This document shows, piece after piece, positions 19,277 to 28,349 of a stretch of DNA of 64,000 nucleotides. The notes under the pieces are model-generated. The model was given only the letters and a program-made list of their open reading frames with translations, ran no database searches and had not been told where the DNA came from. The stretch comes from Allomuricauda sp. CP2A. Lineage in GTDB: Bacteria > Bacteroidota > Bacteroidia > Flavobacteriales > Flavobacteriaceae. The DNA is taken from positions 1-64,000 of the forward strand of contig NZ_LXTT01000039.1 of NCBI RefSeq assembly GCF_001683915.1. Reading direction: 5' to 3'. The position numbers and the translations under genes are program-made. Within the stretch, counting starts at the first letter, position 1. Every line of letters begins with the position of its first letter.

Positions 19277-21532
19277 TTGTCGTTTAAGAATGAAACCTTG
19301 AAGCCATTTTTTTCCACCCCTTTTGAAATCTTGAAAGAAACGAGGCAATTTTTGAACAGTACCAGCTTTTCAAGGGCCTTCCTTGTGGCCTTTTCAGTGA
19401 CCCTGCCCATTATATTGGGGATGCGATTCGGATATTTTGAGATTGGTCTGGCCCTTTGTTTTGGAGCTTTGTGGAGCTCCCCAAGCGATGTAAGTGGGAG
19501 TTTTTACCAAAAAGCAATAGGCATCTTGATTTCAGCGGTATTGGTCACATTGGTCAGCTTTATAGGTGGATACCTGCATTTAGAACTTTGGCTATTGCTA
19601 CCTGTATTGGGATTGCTCACATTTGCCATTGCTTTTATCTCAGTGTATGGTTTCCGGGCCTCACTTATCAGTTTTTCTGGTCTCATGGCCTTGGTCCTGA
19701 GTTTTGCCCATGATTCCAAAGAACTGGAGATATATCAGTATGCTTTACTGATAGGATTGGGAGGTATCTGGTATTTGATTTTGGCAAAGCTTTGGAGTAT
19801 CATACATCCAAGGGCTGAGACTGAGGAGTATCTTTCCCAAACCTACCTTCTCACCGCTGAATTTTTGGAAATACGGGGAAAACTGGTAGATCCCACAGCA
19901 GACCGAAAACGGTTGCAATCAAGACTACTTGAACTCCAGGGTGAGCTTACGGAAAACCATGGGATCTTACGTGAAATATTGATCCTTTCCCGTAGAAGTT
20001 CGGGTAGATCCAACTATCTGGACAAACGGCTGTTGATCTTCACCGAATTGGTCGGGATGTTGGAAACGGCGATTTCCAATCCAGTCAATTATGATCAGGT
20101 GGACAAGCTCTTTAAGGACTATCCCCAATACATTACGGCCTTACAGGAATTGATTTTTCAAATGTCCCTACAATTAAAATTAATTGATCAGGCAGGGAAC
20201 GACAGGAGCAAACTACCCAAGAATAATGTATTGAGGCAATCTTTTGACGATATCTCACAAAAGATTTCAGAATGGGGAGATCTAGGGGATTATGAAGAAT
20301 TTTTAATGCTCCAAAACATATTGGCCTATCACAAGGAGCAATTTGAAAAATTGAAACGAATCAAAAGATTATTGGGGGCTACGGATGCATCGGAATTCGA
20401 GCTCATCGATAGAAAGGAGGCCAAACGCTTTGTTGAATCGCAGGATTATGATCCTAAATTATTGGTAAGAAATCTCAGTTTTAAGTCCATGATATTCAGG
20501 CATTCCTTGCGATTGTCCGTTGCTGTAATGGTTGGTTATGCATTGGGCTCCTTCTTTACATTCCAAAATCCGTATTGGATATTATTGACGATCATCGTGA
20601 TCATGAGGCCGAGTTATGGCCTTACAAAGACCCGCGCCAAGGATCGGATCATAGGAACACTTATCGGCGGTACCTTTGCTTTGGGCCTCATTTTTTTGGT
20701 GACAAACCCCTATGCATATGGTGCCATGGGCGTTGTATCGTTGATCATAGCCCTTGCCATGGTACAAAGGAATTATAGGACTTCAGCCGTTTTTATTACC
20801 TTGAGCGTGGTGTTTATCTATGCCATTCTTACACCTGATATCCTGTCAGTTGTACAATTCCGGATACTGGATACCTTGGTTGGAGCCGGTCTTTCTTATC
20901 TGTCCATGTTGACGTTGTGGCCCAGCTGGGAATATGTGGAAATGAGGGAGAGTGTCGAAAAAAGTGTCAACGCCATCAAAGCGTTTTTAACTTCTATTGA
21001 AACGTACTATATACAGAAGGGGGATGTGCCTACTTCTTATAAGATTGCCCGGAAGGATGCTTTTTTGGAAACCTCCAATCTGAGTTCAGCTTTTCAGCGC
21101 ATGACGCAAGAACCCAAATCCAAACAAAGGGAAATGGACAAAATATATGAGTTGGTCGTCCTGAACCATACTTTCTTGGCTTCCCTGGCTTCCTTGAGCA
21201 CCTACATCCAACATCATGGCACTACAGAGGCATCCGAAGAGTTCAAGGCTGCTACGAATGCAATAAAACAGAACTTGGAACAAGTGCTCAATTCCCTAAA
21301 GGGAGAAAAACAGGACATTTTGAACCCTAACGGAAAAACCATGCCGAATTTTGGGAAACAATCCCCCATTTCCAATCTTTTACAAGATAAGACCCCAATG
21401 CCCATGGAAATAGGGGTCCAACGTAATCTTCAAGAGGCCCATTTGGTTTGGGGGCAGCTTGAATGGCTGTTTTCCATTAGTGATAAAATGTTGCAACTGA
21501 CGGTTGATATTAATTGGGAAAGATACCATTGA
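19277..21532 (+). CDS. FUSC-family (YccS-like) inner-membrane protein
   Basis: The protein has two blocks of membrane helices. The first covers about 30-165; the second, about 395-550, begins with SLRLSVAVMVGYALGSFF and contains the FUSC signature NPYWILLTIIVIMRPSYGLTKTRAKDRIIGTLIGG. Each is followed by a long cytoplasmic helical region. This matches YccS/aromatic-acid efflux-type proteins, whose substrates are mostly unknown. The 751 aa length is normal. The start is a TTG, and a -7-like word overlaps it, so the true start could lie downstream. It diverges from nirK. Confidence 0.8.
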   Translation: MSFKNETLKPFFSTPFEILKETRQFLNSTSFSRAFLVAFSVTLPIILGMRFGYFEIGLALCFGALWSSPSDVSGSFYQKAIGILISAVLVTLVSFIGGYLHLELWLLLPVLGLLTFAIAFISVYGFRASLISFSGLMALVLSFAHDSKELEIYQYALLIGLGGIWYLILAKLWSIIHPRAETEEYLSQTYLLTAEFLEIRGKLVDPTADRKRLQSRLLELQGELTENHGILREILILSRRSSGRSNYLDKRLLIFTELVGMLETAISNPVNYDQVDKLFKDYPQYITALQELIFQMSLQLKLIDQAGNDRSKLPKNNVLRQSFDDISQKISEWGDLGDYEEFLMLQNILAYHKEQFEKLKRIKRLLGATDASEFELIDRKEAKRFVESQDYDPKLLVRNLSFKSMIFRHSLRLSVAVMVGYALGSFFTFQNPYWILLTIIVIMRPSYGLTKTRAKDRIIGTLIGGTFALGLIFLVTNPYAYGAMGVVSLIIALAMVQRNYRTSAVFITLSVVFIYAILTPDILSVVQFRILDTLVGAGLSYLSMLTLWPSWEYVEMRESVEKSVNAIKAFLTSIETYYIQKGDVPTSYKIARKDAFLETSNLSSAFQRMTQEPKSKQREMDKIYELVVLNHTFLASLASLSTYIQHHGTTEASEEFKAATNAIKQNLEQVLNSLKGEKQDILNPNGKTMPNFGKQSPISNLLQDKTPMPMEIGVQRNLQEAHLVWGQLEWLFSISDKMLQLTVDINWERYH

Positions 21533-21670
21533 ACATGGCACACTAAAAAAGCAGGAATTCATTGGTTGGAAGTAATCGAATCGGATACTAAGAGGGAGCG
21601 GTAGGGTCTGGATAGGAAATCTTACATATCTGTTCAGTGTTGGTTTGATTCATGTTCAACAACATTAATG

Positions 21671-21699
21671 TGTCGCAAATATTTACTAAATTTGCGACA
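21671..21699 (+). promoter_or_regulatory. AbiE promoter/operator: 10-bp perfect inverted repeat over the -7 element
   Basis: TGTCGCAAAT (21671-21680) and ATTTGCGACA (21690-21699) form perfect arms. The word TAAATTTG (21687-21694), a consensus -7 element, is inside the repeat. The AbiEi start codon is 19 bases further on. AbiEi antitoxins are known to repress their own promoters by binding inverted repeats, so this is a likely autoregulatory site. Confidence 0.65.
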
Positions 21700-21717
21700 A
21701 AATATCTTCATGTAAAC

Positions 21718-22329
21718 ATGAAATCAATTGATGATTATGTTCTTGGAAAAATGAATAATGCCGAGAAGGGAACCATATTCTTTTCTGAGGATTTTCTTGA
21801 TTTTGGTTCAGCAAAAGCCGTCGGCAAAGCTTTGGAACGACTCTTCAATAGAGGTCAGATCAGCCGTGTTGCCAGAGGGATGTATGCCTCTCTTGAAAAA
21901 CACGAATTATTTGGCGAAATTCAACCAACTACAGAGGAAATAGCCACGGCAATTGCAAAACGGGACAAGGCGAGGATTCTTCCAACCGGTGCATTGGCAT
22001 TGAATGTATTGGGTCTCTCCACTCAGGTTCCATTAAATGCGGTGTATCTAACCGATGGCTCGGCCCGTACCATTAAGGTAGGCAAACGTACCATCAAGTT
22101 TAAAAAGACCGCTCCAAAAAATCTATCCGTAATTGGGCCTATCAGTAGTCTGGTGATCCAAGCATTAAAAAATATTGGAAAGGACAATGTTACTGAAAAA
22201 GAAATTGGCATTGTTTTGAAACACCTGAAGAAGGAGGATCCTGTTCGTTTAGAGCATGATATAAATCTGGCCCCTGAATGGATACGGGTCATCATGCGGA
22301 ATGCTCTTAACAAGCGAAATAATGGATAG
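21718..22329 (+). CDS. AbiEi-type antitoxin / transcriptional regulator (DUF6088 family)
   Basis: This is the antitoxin of a type IV toxin-antitoxin and abortive-infection system. The N-terminal winged-helix part (about 1-70: GTIFFSEDFLDFGSAKAVGKALERLFNRGQISRVARGMYA) binds DNA and the rest is the AbiEi-like C-terminal domain (ILPTGALALNVLGLSTQVP, VYLTDGSARTIKVGKRTIKF). The ATG at 21718 is chosen because the longer frame would begin upstream of the promoter/operator. Its stop overlaps the toxin start by 8 bases, the usual coupled arrangement. Confidence 0.88.
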   Translation: MKSIDDYVLGKMNNAEKGTIFFSEDFLDFGSAKAVGKALERLFNRGQISRVARGMYASLEKHELFGEIQPTTEEIATAIAKRDKARILPTGALALNVLGLSTQVPLNAVYLTDGSARTIKVGKRTIKFKKTAPKNLSVIGPISSLVIQALKNIGKDNVTEKEIGIVLKHLKKEDPVRLEHDINLAPEWIRVIMRNALNKRNNG

Positions 22330-23339
22330 ATGGTACCATGTTCCCGCCAGGGATAAGAGAATAGCATATGATCAAATAGGGGAACAAACCAACTTACCGG
22401 CATTTGCCGTTGAAAAGGATTGGTGGGTCGTTCAGACATTGACCATACTATTTGAATTGGAGATTGGAAACCATTTGGTGTTCAAGGGCGGTACATCCTT
22501 AAGTAAGGCATGGAAGATCATAGAAAGGTTCTCGGAGGATATAGATCTAGCGGTCGATCGTTCCTATTTTGGGTTTCAGGGTGATTTAAAAAAAAAACCA
22601 ACGTACCAAACTTAGAAAAACGGCCCAAACCTACATCATCGATAACGTATTACCGGAGTTACAAGGGTCTTTTAAAACGAAAGGTCTTATCGATGTGCGT
22701 ATTGAACCGGAAGAAATTGTTTCAAGTGACCAGGACCCTATAATTCTTAGTGTTTATTATCCCAATGTTATTGAAACACCTGGCTATATACAACCGAGGG
22801 TCCAGATTGAAATTGGTTGTCGGTCCCTTAGGGAGCCTTTTGAGAACAGACCAATACTTTCAATGGTCGATGAAATATATCAAAAATCCAATTTTGCCCA
22901 AGCAGCCATAGAAATTCCTACGGTATTGCCAGAGCGCACTTTTTTGGAAAAGATGTTTTTGTTGCATGAGGAATTTCAAAGACCAAAGGATAAGATACGG
23001 GTCGATAGATTGAGCAGACATTTATATGATATTTTCCAAATGTCTAAAAAAGGTCATGGCCAGAACGCAATTGAAAACATGGATTTATATGAGACCATTG
23101 TTAAGCATCGTCATAGTTTTACACGATTAGCTGGTGTGGATTACAACTTGCATCAACCACAAACCATCGATTTTATACCCCCAGAGTATTTGCATCGAGC
23201 ATGGGAGAACGATTATATTAAAATGCAAGAACAGATGATCTATGGGGACTCTCCCAAGTTCTCCGAATTAATGGAATACTTGAGTACGTTACGGCAGAAT
23301 ATCAATACCATTTCATGGAAAATGGATTGTAGATTTTAA
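22322..23339 (+). pseudogene. AbiEii-type nucleotidyltransferase toxin, frameshifted at an A10 tract
   Basis: The N-terminal half (22322-22615) carries the nucleotidyltransferase motifs GGTSLSKAW and SEDIDLAV and then stops. The C-terminal half (frame of 22695-23339) continues the same family (PRVQIEIGCRS, RTFLEKMFLLHEE, HLYDIFQM). The break is at ten consecutive A (22588-22597). With nine A the frames join and give about 338 aa, the normal length. Possible explanations are a true mutation, phase variation by slippage, transcriptional slippage, or a sequencing error. Confidence 0.85.
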
Positions 23340-23654
23340 AATCCAATCCAACCAACGAGAAGTCAACAGCCACTTTTTGAGTATTCACCGATCTTATTTC
23401 GTTTTAAAAATAGACCTTTTGTATTTGGAAATGAATTTAGTCGCTTGCCAATACAAGGCAGGCCAATGTCTCTTGGCACATATTTTTTACCTATCAATCT
23501 TTTTCGAAAGTTAAGCTCGCAAAATATCCTCGGACAAGGGACGGCATAAAGCCGTTTCTTGGGGTCACTTTTTATTCCGTTTCCTTGCCACTCCAAAATT
23601 TTGTCTTCCGCTTGGTGTCCGCTCAAATATTGTTTAATCAAAAATCTAAAAATC

Positions 23655-25451
23655 ATGGAAACAAAAACAAAAAAGAGAGCGACACGCAAAGTGAACAATG
23701 GACAAGTATCCAAACCAGGGAAGTCCAAGATCCATGGGGAGGCAACAACCATCCCACAAATCCAAATGTTGGATATCGAATCGGTTTCCCCGGATACAGC
23801 CCAACCTCGGAAAACCTTTGATGATCAAAGTCTGAACCAGCTGGCACAGAGCATTGCCCAACATGGGGTCTTGCAGCCTATCACGGTGCGAAAATCTGAT
23901 GACGGCTATATCATTGTCATGGGTGAAAGGCGGTTTCGTGCGAGTAAATTAGCAGGATTGACTACTATCCCGGCCATGGTAAGGGACTATGTCGATACGG
24001 AAGTACTGGAAGTCCAGATCATTGAGAACTTGCAACGGAAGGATGTGGAACCCACAGAGGAGGCCGAGGCCATCCAGTTTCTCTTGGACCGATATGAACC
24101 TACTGAGATCGCCCAGCGCTTGGGCCGTTCTGAAAATTATGTTCGGCAACGGGTCAAATTGGCAGGATTGATTGAAGGTTTCAAGACCTTTGTCAGAAGA
24201 GGGGAGATGACCCTGGGCCTTGGTGTGGCCGTGGCCCTTTTCGAGTCGGAAGAGCAAAAATTAATGCTGGAAAGCATGGAAGGGGATTTTCAGGAACATC
24301 GGGTCAAGCGGATGATTGATAACCGGAGCTTTGATTTGACCCAAGCTTGTTTTGATGTGAACGACAAGACCTTGGTACCCAAAGCCGGTGCATGTAATGT
24401 CTGCCCTTTTAATGCGGCCAACCAAGGGAACCTATTCGGGGAAGGAAAGATGATCTGTACCCGGGCATCCTGCTTTGAGAACAAAAAGACCAAGACTTTT
24501 ATGAAACTCTTGAAAAGAGTGAAAAAGGAGGAATTGAAACTAGTGCCCAACATTAGCAAATACTGGGCGGACGAGGAGCGCAATCAATGGGTTATGGCCC
24601 AAATGGAAAAAGAGGGTCTTGAGGTGCATTTGACCAATGAACTGGACATTTTAAAGGAGCCAATTGAGCCTACCATGGAAAGCATTAAAGAAGAGCACCG
24701 GCACTATGAATACACAGAAGAAGAATTGGCGGAATTCCTGACTGAGGCCCTGGAATCCTTTACAGAGGAAAAACAGGAATGGGAAAATGCCATGGATCAT
24801 GGGTTTGAAAAGGGTGTCCTCTTGGATACGGGAACCTATCTGACCCAGACCATTCATGTAAAGGTCAGAGAAGAAGATGCTGGTGGAAGTCCAGGCGCCA
24901 AGTCCTTGGAAAAACGAAAGATGTCCGAGTGTACCCCCGAGGAACAGATTATCAAGATCAATGTCAGGGAACTGCGGAAAAAGGAGATTGAGGACAACAA
25001 CCAGTTCAAGGATGTGGTGGAGATGATTCGGGAGACCGATTATATTGACCAAAAGAAGGCATTATCGACTGATGAAATGGTGGCCATCTCAATCTCCTTG
25101 TTCGAAAACAATCTGGGCTGGCATGACCAAAGGGAACATTTTGAGGATTTTTTTGGGGATGATTCCCAGTTGTCCCGAGAGGAACTGGTGGTGAAATTCA
25201 AAAAGGACTTCAAGAAGGAAACGTTAAATAAACTACTCCGGTTCCTGTTGACCCGTCAGGTGCACTTCGGGGAGAGCAACCACACCAATGACCTGACCAA
25301 CCAATCCTTCTATGTGGCGATGCAATCCTTTTACAGGGACAAGATCGCAGTCATTGAGGACACTTATGCCGGAAAGCGTCAAAAGCGTGAAGCACGGATC
25401 AAGGAAAGGATTATGCTTCTGGAACAGCAGGCCAAGGTATTGAAGGATTGA
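23655..25451 (+). CDS. ParB/RepB/Spo0J-type partition protein of a mobile element
   Basis: The ParB N-terminal domain is clear. IRPR-like residues (SPDTAQPRKTF) are followed by the CTP-binding motif GERRFRASKLAG and the ENLQRKDVEPTEEAEA segment, then a helix-turn-helix (TEIAQRLGRSENYVRQRVKLAGL). A Cys cluster (ACNVCPFNAAN, MICTRASCFENKKT) is typical of the large ParB-like proteins in Bacteroidota mobile elements. The rest (about 320-598) is charged and helical. The ATG at 23655 starts METKTKK. No parA is adjacent. Confidence 0.85.
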   Translation: METKTKKRATRKVNNGQVSKPGKSKIHGEATTIPQIQMLDIESVSPDTAQPRKTFDDQSLNQLAQSIAQHGVLQPITVRKSDDGYIIVMGERRFRASKLAGLTTIPAMVRDYVDTEVLEVQIIENLQRKDVEPTEEAEAIQFLLDRYEPTEIAQRLGRSENYVRQRVKLAGLIEGFKTFVRRGEMTLGLGVAVALFESEEQKLMLESMEGDFQEHRVKRMIDNRSFDLTQACFDVNDKTLVPKAGACNVCPFNAANQGNLFGEGKMICTRASCFENKKTKTFMKLLKRVKKEELKLVPNISKYWADEERNQWVMAQMEKEGLEVHLTNELDILKEPIEPTMESIKEEHRHYEYTEEELAEFLTEALESFTEEKQEWENAMDHGFEKGVLLDTGTYLTQTIHVKVREEDAGGSPGAKSLEKRKMSECTPEEQIIKINVRELRKKEIEDNNQFKDVVEMIRETDYIDQKKALSTDEMVAISISLFENNLGWHDQREHFEDFFGDDSQLSREELVVKFKKDFKKETLNKLLRFLLTRQVHFGESNHTNDLTNQSFYVAMQSFYRDKIAVIEDTYAGKRQKREARIKERIMLLEQQAKVLKD

Positions 25452-25462
25452 TTCGTATAAAC

Positions 25463-25496
25463 GGAGGGATCTGGAAACAGGTCCCTCCTTTTTTTA
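25463..25496 (+). terminator. Intrinsic terminator of the parB-like gene
   Basis: GGAGGGA (25463-25469) pairs with TCCCTCC (25482-25488), with an inner CTG/CAG stem, followed by a run of T. It lies 12 bases past the stop codon. Confidence 0.88.
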
Positions 25497-25730
25497 TCAA
25501 GAGGAATCTTCTTTTTTTGAAACTACGCGTCTTCACCTAAAATGGTTGTTTCGGGTACTTGTGATCCGATTGCGCATATCGGTTCGGGAGCCATTTGATA
25601 TTGTTAAATCCTTTGGTGTTTTTCTTTTCGATTGTTTAAAAGATTCCAGAGGGCATGCGAATAGCTGATAGGTAGGCGAAGCTTGGGCTTGGTCCAAAAG
25701 GACAGGCGACCTTTGGGAGGGAGCCGTGAA

Positions 25731-26492
25731 TCAAGAACCCACCCATGTTTTAAATCCGATTGCCTTCGCCTTGCTTACTACAATCCGCTTATCACAAACA
25801 GGATTCACAACAACAATGAGCTTGCCGTTGAAGTATTGTTTGATGTTCACAATGGCCTCACGGTTTATGATGAACTGCCTACTTGCCCTATAAAAGAGTT
25901 CGGGATCCAATTCCTCCTCGATGTCTTCCAGGTTACTGTCCATACTGTACGATTTATTATCGAAAGTAATCCCTTTTACAATTCCCGTGTCAATTCTGAA
26001 ATATGCTATTTTTTCGATTTTAAGGGGGATCATTTCGTCACGGTTGTGGACCAAAAAAGTAGATCGATATGTCTTGGTCTTCCTGCCGACCAAATCAATC
26101 AGGTCTTTTATTTGGTGGTCGGTGATCCCTTTCTGTTTGTTCTGCACCTTGAACTGTTCCAATGCATCCGAAAGCTCGTCCCTGTCTATAGGTTTTAACA
26201 AATAATCGATACTGTTGAACTTGAATGCTTTCAAGGCATATTTGTTATAGGCAGTTGTGAAAATTACGGGGACATTTAGGGTTACCCTATCAAAAATTTC
26301 GAACGAGACACCATCGGCAAGATGGATGTCCATGAAGATCAATTCCAGATCATGGGGCTTTGAAAAATATTCCACCGAAGATTTTACCGAATCAAGTACT
26401 TTAAGAATTTCAATATCATCATCTATGGCGTGTAGCAGATAGGCAAGATTATCGCTTGCTGCCAATTCGTCTTCTACGATTACTACCTTCAT
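25731..26492 (-). CDS. LytTR-family response regulator
   Basis: The receiver domain (about 1-115) has the phosphoacceptor Asp55 in LIFMDIHLAD, the acidic pair VEDE near the start and the conserved Lys in YLLKPI. The C-terminal LytTR DNA-binding domain (about 145-250) shows the family pattern (FLVHNRDEMIPLKIEKIAYFRID, FYRASRQFIINREAI). It overlaps the kinase gene by 4 bases, so the pair is translationally coupled. Targets are unknown. Confidence 0.92.
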   Translation of the reverse strand: MKVVIVEDELAASDNLAYLLHAIDDDIEILKVLDSVKSSVEYFSKPHDLELIFMDIHLADGVSFEIFDRVTLNVPVIFTTAYNKYALKAFKFNSIDYLLKPIDRDELSDALEQFKVQNKQKGITDHQIKDLIDLVGRKTKTYRSTFLVHNRDEMIPLKIEKIAYFRIDTGIVKGITFDNKSYSMDSNLEDIEEELDPELFYRASRQFIINREAIVNIKQYFNGKLIVVVNPVCDKRIVVSKAKAIGFKTWVGS

Positions 26493-27532
26493 GCTGCTGT
26501 TTTTACAGGGAGTTCCACACTAAAGATATTGTTTTCGGTGCGTACGGTGATTTCTTTGTGGCAGACAAGAATGTACCTTTTCTTAAGGTTCAAGAGTCCA
26601 TGTTTGGTGCCTTCGCCAATAGTGGTGCGCGGTCTCATGATGTTTTCAACGAATATCGAGCCTTCCTTTGAATAAATTTTCACTTCCAAAGGATTTGTTT
26701 CCGAGATCTCGTTGTGCTTTACCGCATTTTCGACCAACAATTGCAGGGCCAATGGCGGAATCTCCTCTTGTAGAAATATATCCTCTATTTGTATATCGAT
26801 GCTGAAGCGGTCACGGTACCTTGTGCGAATCAGATAGGTATAGCTTTCCAGAAACTTAAGTTCTTCCCTAAGGCTTACAAGATCGCTTTCACCGCTCTTT
26901 AAAATATAACGGTACATAAAGGATAACTTCCGAACGAATTGTGTGGCCTTTTCGTTATCGCGGATAAGTGAAGTCAACGAATTGAGGGAGTTGAACAAAA
27001 AGTGCGGATCGATTTGGTTTTTCAAAGCCATTAGTTCGTTCTGGAGGCTCTGTTGTTTAAGATGTTCGTTCTCGATCCTACTTTCTTGCTTGTCGGCCTG
27101 CAGGCGTAGGATCCTTCCAATAAAGAACAGTGCGATCAACAAATTACCAAAGGTAAAGTTTAAAAAGCCTTTGTCCCTGGTCGTCATTTCTGTGCCCAAT
27201 AGAATTGGATATAGAACCTTGAACATGGTAAGGGCCATCAAAAAGATGGCAATATTTGCCAAGAACAGGACACTTATTCGCACCGGTGTCGACCACTTGA
27301 ACCTGGCATAGCTTATGTTGGCGTTCAACTCCAAAATGGCCCAGGAGAACAGGAAGATAAAAACAAGACGGTAAGGCAGATCTTTGATCTGTAACCCCGA
27401 AAAGTCAAGATTGCCCTGACTGATCATGTCGTATAGGAAGATGGTCTTAGGAAGGGATGCCAATATCGCAAGCAATAGGGCTATCTTGATTATGGTGGCT
27501 TGTTTGACATGTTTTAAGGCCATGGAAATCAT
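26489..27532 (-). CDS. LytS-type sensor histidine kinase
   Basis: Four membrane helices (about 12-150) are followed by a short coiled linker and the His_kinase domain. The H box QIDPHFLFNSLNSLTSLI holds the phospho-His. A HATPase_c domain follows with the N box (LLVENAVKHNE) and a shortened G region. It has no extracytoplasmic sensor domain, so it may sense a membrane cue. It is coupled to the LytTR regulator downstream. A terminator lies between it and the secreted repeat protein upstream. Confidence 0.9.
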   Translation of the reverse strand: MISMALKHVKQATIIKIALLLAILASLPKTIFLYDMISQGNLDFSGLQIKDLPYRLVFIFLFSWAILELNANISYARFKWSTPVRISVLFLANIAIFLMALTMFKVLYPILLGTEMTTRDKGFLNFTFGNLLIALFFIGRILRLQADKQESRIENEHLKQQSLQNELMALKNQIDPHFLFNSLNSLTSLIRDNEKATQFVRKLSFMYRYILKSGESDLVSLREELKFLESYTYLIRTRYRDRFSIDIQIEDIFLQEEIPPLALQLLVENAVKHNEISETNPLEVKIYSKEGSIFVENIMRPRTTIGEGTKHGLLNLKKRYILVCHKEITVRTENNIFSVELPVKTAA

Positions 27533-27602
27533 TGTTGTTCGGAACGATTCAAATTTACGGCAATTTTAGCTTGAAGGTTTACCGGGTCTTGGCCCTCAGG
27601 TC

Positions 27603-27630
27603 AAAAAAGCCTTCAATGTACATTGAAGGC
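27603..27630 (-). terminator. Intrinsic terminator after the secreted repeat protein
   Basis: A perfect 22-base palindrome with 11-base arms (27609-27630) is followed on the minus strand by a run of T. It lies 30 bases past the stop codon of the repeat protein and separates it from the kinase gene. Confidence 0.85.
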
Positions 27631-27659
27631 CTTGGATGGATTTGACCATTTTTATATTC

Positions 27660-28073
27660 TTATTTAGCAAGGGCGTTGAAACCTTTAGGGAGATACTTTT
27701 GGATATCAAAATCCAACTCTATGTTTTCCTCCATTTCCACTACCTCTATTTCGTCGATGTCGAACACCATTCCTTTGTAGGGGTTAAACCCTTCAGGCAA
27801 ATAGGGGGCGGTATCAAAGCCAAGATGGATTTCCACTTCTTCTTCGATAAATGGAATCCTGTCCACAACGGTCCCCATACCCGCGTAGGGGTCAAAACCT
27901 TCGGGCAGGTACAGCGCAGTGTCAAAACCAAGATGGATTTCTTCTTCTGTTTCGATGAAGGTTATATCTTGCATCGATAGGGTGGTGCATCCCTTGTTGC
28001 ATTCGGATTTACCTACATGTGCCATTAACGTCGTGGACAAGAGTACCAAACTTAGAAATGCTGTTGTTTTCAT
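27660..28073 (-). CDS. Secreted protein with three LGFDTAxYLPEGFxPY-type repeats
   Basis: I do not recognise a named function. A signal peptide (MKTTAFLSLVLLSTTLMAHVG) is followed by three acidic repeats of about 33 residues. Their cores are IHLGFDTALYLPEGFDPYAG, IHLGFDTAPYLPEGFNPYKG and a decayed third, IELDFDIQKYLPKGFN. Each is preceded by a run of Glu. There is a single CNKGC pair before the repeats. Repeats of this kind may bind a metal or a surface partner, but that is a guess. It lies upstream of the LytS/LytTR pair on the same strand. Confidence 0.7.
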   Translation of the reverse strand: MKTTAFLSLVLLSTTLMAHVGKSECNKGCTTLSMQDITFIETEEEIHLGFDTALYLPEGFDPYAGMGTVVDRIPFIEEEVEIHLGFDTAPYLPEGFNPYKGMVFDIDEIEVVEMEENIELDFDIQKYLPKGFNALAK

Positions 28074-28304
28074 GATTTTATTTTTTGTTTAATTATTTCT
28101 GATTTCGTTGGCAAAGGTAAAAATGTAACATTCTTTAAATCAGTAATTTAAAGTGAAACATCCAAAAAGATAGGTGAAATGACCTTATTGGGAAGTGAAA
28201 TTGGCACGGGTATCAAAATGGTTAAAGCAAACCATACAAAGTCAGGTTCACCCCACTGCAATTAACTTTAATACTTCCTTACTATGTGAAACACATTAAC
28301 TTTC

Positions 28305-28332
28305 TTGTCTATCCAGTCTATTCATATCTTTG
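28305..28332 (+). promoter_or_regulatory. Promoter of the glutamate-synthase-like gene
   Basis: TTG (28305-28307) and TATCTTTG (28325-28332) are spaced by 17 bases. The -7 word is a perfect consensus. The ATG at 28350 follows by 17 bases, which supports that start over the longer upstream frame. Confidence 0.65.
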
Positions 28333-28349
28333 ATGCAAACAAAAAAACA

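Noticed and set aside
23363..23752. Minus-strand frame of 129 codons at the parB start
   Set aside because: It overlaps the true parB start and its leader, with no family resemblance.
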